Below are positions 25,727 to 33,660 of a stretch of 33,660 nucleotides of DNA, piece by piece. The translations under genes were made by a program, and so were the position numbers. This stretch comes from Methanobacteriota archaeon (lineage in GTDB: Archaea > Thermoplasmatota > Poseidoniia > Poseidoniales > Poseidoniaceae): NCBI GenBank assembly GCA_002720275.1, contig PBHR01000046.1:1-33660 (forward strand), read 5' to 3'. Position 1 is the first letter of the stretch. Every line of letters begins with the position of its first letter. Below the pieces are notes generated by a model, which had not been told where the DNA came from, did not search any database, and saw only the letters and a list, made by a program, of their open reading frames with translations.

Positions 25727-27817
25727 ATGGCAATTGGAACAGTAATATATTTTTTAATAATAATTGGTTTATTTTTTGGAGTATCTAAAGGGGTCGGATC
25801 CTTTTCAGGAACTTTAAGAGGAATTACATTTTTTTCAATGGAAAAAGCCCCGGTTGGATTAGTTGATTTATTTTCTAAAAGTAAAGGTTCAGCAGCAAAA
25901 ACTTGGATGTCATTTGGATTATTTTGGATGCCAGTAGCAGCAACACTGACTTTCATTAATTTGTGGCTTGGTTATGATTCTACAGCCTTGATGTCAGCGT
26001 TTGGAGATTTTGATCAAGAAAAATTGGCTTCTGCAGCATACATTACAACCTTTTGGGGATTCCTTGGAATGACTCTGATTGGTGCAGGATTCCATATACA
26101 AAATAGAATGTTAGGAAGTAAAGTTTCTAGTGAAGCGGGAGCATCGATGTTCTCATTATTTTGGTTTTTAATTACATTTTTATTAGTAATCTTATCATTT
26201 ACTTCTTATGCACCACATACAACTCATGCATCAGCCTATTTTGCTGCATATGGGATGTTAGCCTTAGGGGTTTTAGCAGTACATCTAATGACAATTCATG
26301 ATAATAAGGTATCTGAAATGAATGCTTCAAGTTGGTTGATAATTTTATCATTAGGTGCTTTAGTATATGGATCATTTAGTAATGTATGTTATTTCCTTAG
26401 TGGGAGCGAAGAAGTTGCTTGGAACATCTCCAAAGCATTACATGGATGGTGGTTAATTCCAATGTCAATGGCTATAGCACTTTACATAATTCCAAAGAGT
26501 ACAGGTAATGTGCTTTGGAGTAAATTACTTTCAGTAACAGGAATAATAATGATATTCTTTACACTTACCCCATTTACAAGTTATACAGGCCAAGGACTCG
26601 GTTCTGATGATAATATACTTACAATTCAAATTGCGTTATGGAGTACTTTAGCATTAATTCCTATTTTTGCAACAACATTCAACCTTATTGCAACTATGAA
26701 AGGGAGATGGGAGTCAATGGTTGAATCAACATCTACTGCATCATCTATGGTAGCAATGATTTTACTTTCCTTGGGAGCAATTGGGGGATTATTTGCATCA
26801 ATTAGTACCTTTGGGGGAGATGCAAGTTTAGCAGGAATTGGAGCTAGTATGGATCATTTGCTATTATGGGGTGTTGGCGGTTTAGTTGCCTTTGCAGCTT
26901 TGAATAGCATGCTTCCTGAATCAATGCAATTAGAGAATTATGAAAGAACTAGGCAAAGGTTGGCGTTTTGGTTTGTTACAATCGGTGCTATTGGTTCTTC
27001 TTTGATGGCAGTTATGAACAATTTTGTAAATAATGCAGTTATTGAAACGGGATATTTAGCTACTGTTGGTGCTCAAGAAGATACTAGTGTAATGGTAGCA
27101 GTAATGTTTTATTTTATCACAATTGGGACATTCATAGCAGTTCATCAATTCATTCTTACACGTTCAAGAGGTCAGCCATTGGGAACAAGTAGTGTTGAAA
27201 ACATAGGAATTCAAAACTTTTCATTAATGTCAGGAACATATACGATTAGGGGTTTACTGGGAAAAGGACTTTCATTAGATACTGAAATTTATGTTAATGA
27301 AGAAGCCCCAGAAGAAGAAATTGGGGAAACAAAAATCAGAGTAAGTGCAGGATTACATGATACAGATGGAGTGGAAATTCCAGAATTAGCAGATACTGCT
27401 GATGATATACTTTGGGAACTTTCAGATTATTTAAAAGAAAATAATTTGAAAATTTTTGATATTTTTAAACAATTAGATGAAGATTCTAGTATGACATTAA
27501 CCGCTTATGAATTTAGGGAAGGATTGAATAAATTAGGATTAGCAAATTTACCTCCTCATGAAGTTGATAGATTAGTAACAGCATTAGACATTAATGGAGA
27601 CGGAATGATAGATCTTCCCGAACTTGGTTTGGCATTTACAAAAGACATGATGCCCGCTAAAATCATAGAAAAAGAGGTAAAATTAGAAGAAGATGAAGAT
27701 ATTGATTTATCTAAATTGAAAAAAGCAGCACTAGTCGAAATAGCTAAAGAAAGAGGAATAGATTCAAATGGAACAAAAAAAGATATATTAGAACGTTTGA
27801 ATTCAGAAGAAGAATAA
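25727..27817 (+). CDS. polytopic membrane protein resembling heme-copper oxidase subunit I, with C-terminal EF-hand pair and SAP motif
   Basis: 696-aa ORF; about 12 or more TM segments, ALHGWWLIPMSMAIALYIIPK resembling a CcoN helix; EF-hand loops DEDSSMTLTAYE and DINGDGMIDLPE; SAP-like DLSKLKKAALVEIAKERGIDSNGTKKDILERL. Confidence 0.65.
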   Translation: MAIGTVIYFLIIIGLFFGVSKGVGSFSGTLRGITFFSMEKAPVGLVDLFSKSKGSAAKTWMSFGLFWMPVAATLTFINLWLGYDSTALMSAFGDFDQEKLASAAYITTFWGFLGMTLIGAGFHIQNRMLGSKVSSEAGASMFSLFWFLITFLLVILSFTSYAPHTTHASAYFAAYGMLALGVLAVHLMTIHDNKVSEMNASSWLIILSLGALVYGSFSNVCYFLSGSEEVAWNISKALHGWWLIPMSMAIALYIIPKSTGNVLWSKLLSVTGIIMIFFTLTPFTSYTGQGLGSDDNILTIQIALWSTLALIPIFATTFNLIATMKGRWESMVESTSTASSMVAMILLSLGAIGGLFASISTFGGDASLAGIGASMDHLLLWGVGGLVAFAALNSMLPESMQLENYERTRQRLAFWFVTIGAIGSSLMAVMNNFVNNAVIETGYLATVGAQEDTSVMVAVMFYFITIGTFIAVHQFILTRSRGQPLGTSSVENIGIQNFSLMSGTYTIRGLLGKGLSLDTEIYVNEEAPEEEIGETKIRVSAGLHDTDGVEIPELADTADDILWELSDYLKENNLKIFDIFKQLDEDSSMTLTAYEFREGLNKLGLANLPPHEVDRLVTALDINGDGMIDLPELGLAFTKDMMPAKIIEKEVKLEEDEDIDLSKLKKAALVEIAKERGIDSNGTKKDILERLNSEEE

Positions 27818-27865
27818 ATAATAATTATCTTCAATTAGTGATTGATAATCGGCTGGTCGAGTAAA

Positions 27866-29125
27866 ATGAAAATAGGTTTAGTTGGTAAACCAAATGTGGG
27901 AAAATCAACAATGTTTGCAGCATTAACCGAAATAAATGTTGAAATAGCAAATTATCCATTTACTACAATAGATCCAAATGTAGGAATTACATTGATTAAA
28001 GCAAGACATGCTTGTCCTGCAAAAATATTGCGAGAAAAAATTGCAGCATCAGGGCGTAAAACGGATGGAATTGAATGTATACCTAGAACTGGAAGTTGTA
28101 ATAATGATATTAGATTAGTTCCTGTTACTCTTGTTGATGTTGCGGGTTTAGTTCCGGGGGCACATGAAGGAAAAGGTAGAGGGAATCAATTTTTATCAGA
28201 TCTTTCTCAATGTGACGCATTAATTCAAGTTATTGACACATCTTGTTCAACCGATTTAAGTGGAAACCCTATTGCAAATAAAGAATGTGATCCAATTAAA
28301 GAGCATGAATTTTTAATTTCAGAACTAGCCTCTTGGATACTTGGAATAATTAATAATGGCTGGGTTCGAGGAGTTCGTAGAGTACAGTCTGAAGGGGATA
28401 AAGGATTAATTAATTATTTATTTCAAACGTTAACAGGAATTGGGGCAAAAGAAAATCAAATAATTATTGGTTTTAATAACTTTAAAAATAAGGAAGAAAC
28501 ATCCACACCTTGGGATTGGGATGAAGAAAAAAAACATAGGTTGGCTTTAGAATTACGGGAATCAATATTCCCTTTGTATGTAGCAGCAAATAAAGCAGAT
28601 GTTGCAAATAAAGAAGACTTAGATAAAATAATAAATTATGTAAAAAATAAAAATAGTGTTATTTTTCCAACCGCTGCAGATACAGAATTAGCTTTAAGAC
28701 GAGCTAATCGTGCCAATCTAATAAAATATGAATTTGGTTCAACCGATTTCATAATTACAGAACATGGAAAAAAAGAATTGTCATCAAACCAAATTAGTGG
28801 ATTGGAAAAAATAAGAACTATATTGCTAAAAATTGGGGGAACTGGATTTGATGAATTAATTGATAAGATAATTTTTGAAAGTTTGGGGAAAATAGTAGTA
28901 TATCCAGTTCAAGATGAAAATAAATGGGTTGATGGGGAAGGTAAGATTTTACCGGATGCATTATTAGTGGATAAAAAAACAACTGCTAAAGGTTTGGCTT
29001 ATGCAGTTCATACTGATTTGGGAAATGGATTTATTAAGGCAGTAGATTGCAAATCTTCCAGAATTATTGGTTCTGATCATGAACTAAATGATGGAGATGT
29101 GATTAAAATTCATTCTAAGTTATGA
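27866..29125 (+). CDS. OBG/YchF-related GTPase, archaeal Ygr210-like
   Basis: MKIGLVGKPNVGKSTMFAALTEINVEIANYPFTTIDPNVG, VDVAGLVPGAHEGKGRGNQFL, C-terminal TGS-like domain; ORF track starts at 27842, ATG 27866 preferred. Confidence 0.9.
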   Translation: MKIGLVGKPNVGKSTMFAALTEINVEIANYPFTTIDPNVGITLIKARHACPAKILREKIAASGRKTDGIECIPRTGSCNNDIRLVPVTLVDVAGLVPGAHEGKGRGNQFLSDLSQCDALIQVIDTSCSTDLSGNPIANKECDPIKEHEFLISELASWILGIINNGWVRGVRRVQSEGDKGLINYLFQTLTGIGAKENQIIIGFNNFKNKEETSTPWDWDEEKKHRLALELRESIFPLYVAANKADVANKEDLDKIINYVKNKNSVIFPTAADTELALRRANRANLIKYEFGSTDFIITEHGKKELSSNQISGLEKIRTILLKIGGTGFDELIDKIIFESLGKIVVYPVQDENKWVDGEGKILPDALLVDKKTTAKGLAYAVHTDLGNGFIKAVDCKSSRIIGSDHELNDGDVIKIHSKL

Positions 29126-29184
29126 TATTCGTAACGTAAATTATTACAAAGGACCTATTTTCTCCTTATTTCGGGGGAGTAGCG

Positions 29185-29949
29185 TTGAGAGGAAATAAAA
29201 GTAAATTTTCATTCAAAATTATAAAACCAAAATTTCACACATCAATAGCATTTTTGGGCTTTTTCATTTCATTATTTTCATTTATTTTATTACAATATTC
29301 TTATTCGATTGAAAATAATTTATTATCAAACATTTCATTTTTTGGAATTTTATGTGGTTTATTACTTGCTTCTATGATTACAGATTCAGCAGGAAAATTT
29401 ATTGTAGAATCTGCAAAACATGACGCTGCAAAAGTTGTTTGGATGGGGTTAGTAATAATTCCCGCTTTTATTTTCTTTTTAGTTGCAGTTTTAAATCTTT
29501 TAATTCAAGGTGTGGATATAAGTACAGGAGATGATTTAGATGAATTATTACTTCATTTAGCATTATTCGGAACTATTTGGGCAGGCGGAGTAGACATTAT
29601 CTCAACATTGTGGATTTTATTTAGTATGAAAGATATGTTTTCAGGAGGAAGAATGCCAGGAGTTTCTTCAGCAGAAGAAGAATTTAGAATGCAATTATTA
29701 AAATCTGGAATGATACAAGGTTCTACAGTAAAAATGAGATTATTTAATGAAACAATTTCTGAAGAAGATTTAACAAAATGGTTTTTATTTAAACGTGTAG
29801 GATCGATAAAAATATTATTGGTGGCGGGGCTTTTAGCAGAAATTCTAGTATTAGTCGTAACAATCTCTGGAGCAGATACACTACTTTTGGGATTCACAGC
29901 AACGATACTAACTCTTCAGCAATTATCTATGGTAATTACTGGAGAATAA
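29185..29949 (+). CDS. integral membrane protein of unknown function
   Basis: 254-aa ORF with several TM segments; TTG start preceded by GGGGGAG. Confidence 0.7.
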   Translation: MRGNKSKFSFKIIKPKFHTSIAFLGFFISLFSFILLQYSYSIENNLLSNISFFGILCGLLLASMITDSAGKFIVESAKHDAAKVVWMGLVIIPAFIFFLVAVLNLLIQGVDISTGDDLDELLLHLALFGTIWAGGVDIISTLWILFSMKDMFSGGRMPGVSSAEEEFRMQLLKSGMIQGSTVKMRLFNETISEEDLTKWFLFKRVGSIKILLVAGLLAEILVLVVTISGADTLLLGFTATILTLQQLSMVITGE

Positions 29950-30336
29950 TTAATGGCCATCAGGTCTTTTAAATTCGGGAGTTATTTTTTCCATGTTTGC
30001 TGTATAAGTTGCACTTGAAATTAAAAATAGAACAGGCAAAATCAAAGTAATTATTAATAGGGCACCAAAGACAACCCAATTCCAAATATTCACATCTTTT
30101 ATGAAAAAGAACCATGCATTCCATAGGACAATGATCCAAAAAAATGGCGCCCATCGTCTTGAAACTAAATTTAATCTTGCATTAGCTACTTCATTAGAGT
30201 ATAGATTGGTGGCTTCTTCTTTTGTTATTAAACCCATTTTTACGCCACAATTAGCACAAACATCCTTTCTTGGGCCATTTCCATGAATGAAATTCATTCT
30301 GCCCCCAGTAAAACCGCAATGTCTGCATGTAGGCAT
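29950..30336 (-). CDS. zinc-ribbon membrane protein of unknown function
   Basis: N-terminal CRHCGF ... CANCGV and two hydrophobic segments. Confidence 0.75.
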   Translation of the reverse strand: MPTCRHCGFTGGRMNFIHGNGPRKDVCANCGVKMGLITKEEATNLYSNEVANARLNLVSRRWAPFFWIIVLWNAWFFFIKDVNIWNWVVFGALLIITLILPVLFLISSATYTANMEKITPEFKRPDGH

Positions 30337-30386
30337 TCTCTCTCAACTCCTCCTGTATGGCTCTCCTCTTCAATTTCACTATTAAA

Positions 30387-32621
30387 TTAGCATTTTAAGA
30401 AGTTTTTAAATATCTCTCCATCTCCTTGACTTTCTTCAGATTCAGGATGGAATTGAACGCCAAAAATAGGGTATTTTTCATGTTCAATAGCCATAATAGA
30501 ATCATTATCATTTTTTATTTTCGCAACTATTTTTAATCCACTTCTATTTAATTTTGATTTGACTAAAGTTAAACTATGATACCTTGTCATTTTATTATTA
30601 AAATTAGTTAAAGAAGATCCAAAGTCTTCAATTTCATGGACTTCTCCATGAATTGCCCCTGTAGGTGTTTTACAAAGTTCCCATCCAGCTGCTACACCAA
30701 TTGCTTGATGTCCTAAGCAAATTCCCAATAATGGGGGGCTTTTTCCTTTGAGTGCATTTGAACAAATTTCCATAGTTAATTCTGATATTAATGGGTTTCC
30801 TGGGCCTGGTCCAATTACTATATGTGTGGGAGATAATTTTTGTATAACTTCATTAAAAGTAGGACTATTTTTTCTTCCTGGAATCACACAGACATTTACT
30901 CCATTTATTACTAATTCATTGATTATATTCCAAGAAAATGAATCTAAATTATCAATAAATGCAACCATTTTATTATTTAGATTTAATTTTTCTGGCCAAA
31001 TTACAACATTACCTATTTCTTTATAATCCGGGAGAATTTTATTTTCATTAATAATTAAATTTGAAAGAGGTTTAATGGGATATTCTTTATTTTTATTCTC
31101 AGTAATCCAACCGGTAACCTTTCTTAATGCTACGGCTTTTAATTTTGCTTCATTCACCTCCATTTCTGGTTTTGATCCAATAACTAAACCCCCGCCTGCT
31201 TGAATAGTTCCGTTCCATTTTGAATTTATTTTATGACCTTCCAAAGTTCGAATTAATATGTTAAATGCCAATGAATTATTATTATGATTTATTATCCCGG
31301 CTGATCCAGTCCAAAATGATCTCGACTCCTTTTCAATTTGATCAATTGAAGCAATTGTTACAGTTTTGGGGCATCCACTGATACTGCCCCCAGGAAACAT
31401 ACATTCTAATACATCCCACACATTTTTTCTTTCACGAATATTTCCTTTAATATCACTAACGAGGTGATGAACTTGTGCATAAGATTCTACTTGGAAACTT
31501 TCACGAACAACACTACCCAATTTACAAAATTTGTTCATATCATTTTTTTCCAAGTCAACAAGCATTAAATGCTCAGCTCTTTCTTTAGGGCAATTAATCA
31601 ACTCATTAATTAGATTCGAGTCTTCAGATTCTGTTTTTCCACGTGGTTTAGTACCTTTAATTGGAGAAGTGTAAAATTCATAACCGTCACCTTTTATTAA
31701 AATTTCAGGACTAGAAGAACATAGACAAAAATCTAAATCGTTTGAAAATATATAACAAGACCAAGGTGCAGGATTTTGAGTTGCAAGTCTTAATTGTAAT
31801 GTCCAAGGGTCTTCTTTTAATGGTCCCTTCCATTTTCTTCCAAAATTTAATTGATATAATTCACCAGATTTAATCGATTCTTGGACCTTCTTAATATTAT
31901 TAATATGTTCTAAATCAGTAAAATTAGAATATTCACCAGGAATAAGAACAGGAGAGTTTTTTGGCCAAACAGGTTTAATTTTGTTTAAATTTGGTATAGA
32001 TTCAATTAATTTTATTGTATCTTTAACCCATATATCTTCATTATCACCTCCAATTTCAATGAATTCATTTTCTCTGTCATGAAGAATCCATCTTTCCATT
32101 GAGAATAATATTCCAATTAATGATTTTTCATTAGGTGGATTGATTAATTGTAATGGCTGAGTCCATTGACATAAATCATATGCAAATGCACCACAAATTG
32201 TTCCCGGCGCTGAATCGTCTTTTGGCAAAAAAACTTCTAATTCTTTCAAACTAAGGGATAGAGAAGGCCCTTTTACAGAGTTATGTAAATTCCATTTATT
32301 TGAAGACCATTTTTCTATTTCCCAAATTAAATCTGGTGGCTCTGGTCCTAAAACAATGTTCCCATCAAGAGGGTTAATTTGTTTTTTATTTGCCGGTAAA
32401 ATTTCTTTAGACGGTTGTTTTGCTAAAAAACGAAATTTAGGAGGGCCCACGATTATACTTTTTGAAGATTTTTTAGTTACTGGACCCCCAGAGTGGAATA
32501 AAATTTCATCTAACCCACCATAAATATTTGATTCTCCTATTAATTTTTTATTTTTTAATAATTCCATTAGTCCCAGTATAATAAATTGATTATCTGAACA
32601 GGGGAACTTTCTTCGAATCAT
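30387..32621 (-). CDS. fused aminodeoxychorismate synthase, PabB (N-terminal)-PabA (C-terminal)
   Basis: 744-aa ORF; SPIKGTKPRGKTE, LVDLEKNDMNKFC, MFPGGSISGCPK, AGGGLVIGSKPEMEVNEAKLKA; glutaminase motifs GPGPGNP, LLGICLGHQAIG, GVQFHPESE. Confidence 0.88.
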   Translation of the reverse strand: MIRRKFPCSDNQFIILGLMELLKNKKLIGESNIYGGLDEILFHSGGPVTKKSSKSIIVGPPKFRFLAKQPSKEILPANKKQINPLDGNIVLGPEPPDLIWEIEKWSSNKWNLHNSVKGPSLSLSLKELEVFLPKDDSAPGTICGAFAYDLCQWTQPLQLINPPNEKSLIGILFSMERWILHDRENEFIEIGGDNEDIWVKDTIKLIESIPNLNKIKPVWPKNSPVLIPGEYSNFTDLEHINNIKKVQESIKSGELYQLNFGRKWKGPLKEDPWTLQLRLATQNPAPWSCYIFSNDLDFCLCSSSPEILIKGDGYEFYTSPIKGTKPRGKTESEDSNLINELINCPKERAEHLMLVDLEKNDMNKFCKLGSVVRESFQVESYAQVHHLVSDIKGNIRERKNVWDVLECMFPGGSISGCPKTVTIASIDQIEKESRSFWTGSAGIINHNNNSLAFNILIRTLEGHKINSKWNGTIQAGGGLVIGSKPEMEVNEAKLKAVALRKVTGWITENKNKEYPIKPLSNLIINENKILPDYKEIGNVVIWPEKLNLNNKMVAFIDNLDSFSWNIINELVINGVNVCVIPGRKNSPTFNEVIQKLSPTHIVIGPGPGNPLISELTMEICSNALKGKSPPLLGICLGHQAIGVAAGWELCKTPTGAIHGEVHEIEDFGSSLTNFNNKMTRYHSLTLVKSKLNRSGLKIVAKIKNDNDSIMAIEHEKYPIFGVQFHPESEESQGDGEIFKNFLKC

Positions 32622-33421
32622 ATATTTTCAACCTCATTTAAATTCATCCATTTTTCATCAATAATTTCATTAAATGCTGAAATAGAATTATCAAATAATA
32701 TGGAATTTGGAAATTTAAAAATTCTTTTATCAATTGAACGAATTCTTGTCACTCCTAGACCCGTACCTAGCATTATAGCATCATTAGATCTAAGAATTAA
32801 ATCCGTTGTTATTTTTCCAAAAGTTATGGGAATGCCTCTTTTGATTAATTTTTCTTTGATTAAATCAATTGTGATAGAATGAACAGAACCATATTTTTTA
32901 GAGGAAACCCAAGCAGTTCCATCTTTATCTAAAATCATTAATGTTGCTCTATCTCCATCAATTATTGCTCCATTCTCTACAATTAAAGCAGCATTACCTC
33001 CATGCTTTTCTGCAATTTCAAGCGCATTTTTATATGGTAGGTGTTCTCCAAGTTTTATTCCTATATTTTTTTTAAATTCGTCTGAAATATCTACTGTAAT
33101 TGCATCAATGTATTCACAATTAATATTAAATTTGTTCTCTCTTTCAGAAATTGAAACATCATTATCTTTTCTTAATCTAATGGTTATTAATCCACGAGGT
33201 TTGCAAGATTTAATTTGTGAATCTTTATTAATTATTTTAAATTTTTTAGATTTAATTTTTTTTTTAATTTTCAACTCAATTTCTTTATCATATTTAATTC
33301 CAGTAATATTCGCATGCTTTTCTAAGCGATCCAAATGCTCTCTAAAAGCAAAAATGCCTTTTTCCCCGTCCCAACCAATAGTCGTGAATACTGAGTTATT
33401 TTCAGAATTCATATGTCTCAC
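32618..33421 (-). CDS. pabC: class IV aminotransferase, probable aminodeoxychorismate lyase
   Basis: 267-aa ORF (GTG 33421 or ATG 33412); FREHLDRLEKHA, GIKLGEHLPYKNALEIAEKHGGNAALIVENGAIIDGDRATLMIL, GTGLGVTRI; 4-nt ATGA overlap with pabBA. Confidence 0.8.
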   Translation of the reverse strand: MRHMNSENNSVFTTIGWDGEKGIFAFREHLDRLEKHANITGIKYDKEIELKIKKKIKSKKFKIINKDSQIKSCKPRGLITIRLRKDNDVSISERENKFNINCEYIDAITVDISDEFKKNIGIKLGEHLPYKNALEIAEKHGGNAALIVENGAIIDGDRATLMILDKDGTAWVSSKKYGSVHSITIDLIKEKLIKRGIPITFGKITTDLILRSNDAIMLGTGLGVTRIRSIDKRIFKFPNSILFDNSISAFNEIIDEKWMNLNEVENI

Positions 33422-33660
33422 AATAGTTCATCAAGGAATGAAGTATCAACATTAGAGTTTTGTGATTGTTCATTTAAATCCGAAACTAATTGATTTACAT
33501 TTGAATTATTTGATTGTTGAACAGGTTGTTGTGTATACTGCTGTTGTTGTTGAACAGGTTGTTGTGTATACTGCTGTTGTTGCTGAACAGGTTGTTGTGT
33601 ATACTGCTGTTGTTGCTGAACAGGTTGTTGTGTATACTGCTGTTGTTGCTGAACAGGTTG
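33418..33660 (-). CDS. C-terminal part of a Gln-rich repeat protein, truncated by the window edge
   Basis: Open minus-strand frame from 33660 to TGA at 33418-33420, ending QPVQQSNNSNVNQLVSDLNEQSQNSNVDTSFLDELL; not in the ORF track, probably because its start is outside the window. Confidence 0.75.
   Translation of the reverse strand, partial: QPVQQQQQYTQQPVQQQQQYTQQPVQQQQQYTQQPVQQQQQYTQQPVQQSNNSNVNQLVSDLNEQSQNSNVDTSFLDELL
33519..33660. repeat. 33-bp tandem repeat, four full units plus a partial
   Basis: gaacaggttgttgtgtatactgctgttgttgct starting at 33519, 33552, 33585, 33618 and 33651; encodes QQQQQYTQQPV on the minus strand. Confidence 0.95.

Noticed and set aside
29161-29179. Hairpin pairing CTCC with GGAG of the Shine-Dalgarno-like site before the TTG at 29185
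   Set aside because: Only four or five weak pairs; any SD with an upstream pyrimidine tract would give this
33519-33660. Possible CRISPR array
   Set aside because: Units are contiguous without spacers and translate in frame as a Gln-rich repeat

Overview
AT-rich archaeal chromosomal window. MCM, GatE, Pth2, an archaeosine-type radical SAM protein and a Ygr210-like GTPase point to a euryarchaeote. Marine Group II/Poseidoniales is my guess from gene content and composition, not shown by a search. About 22 protein-coding genes are supported, mostly housekeeping: trm1, purM, mcm, gatE, two tandem pth2 paralogs, an aquaporin-like MIP, threonine aldolase, a secreted thioredoxin-like protein, an AddB/AddA-like helicase-nuclease pair, a coiled-coil protein, a hexapeptide acyltransferase, an Atg22/UMF1-like MFS protein, a RaSEA-like radical SAM protein, a multi-TM protein with EF-hand and SAP tails, a GTPase, and a pabC/pabBA operon. 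No tRNA, rRNA, CRISPR array, transposase or intein was seen. The observations most worth following up are: (1) a polytopic protein resembling heme-copper oxidase subunit I that seems to have lost most metal ligands and carries two EF-hands plus a SAP motif, paired with an 85-aa two-TM protein; (2) an intact bacterial-type AddAB-like pair in an archaeon; (3) an aquaporin-like channel with NPG-T in place of the second NPA-R; (4) a near-perfect 33-bp tandem repeat encoding a Gln-rich 11-aa unit at the window edge; (5) inverted repeats whose right arm contains the addB and mcm start codons.
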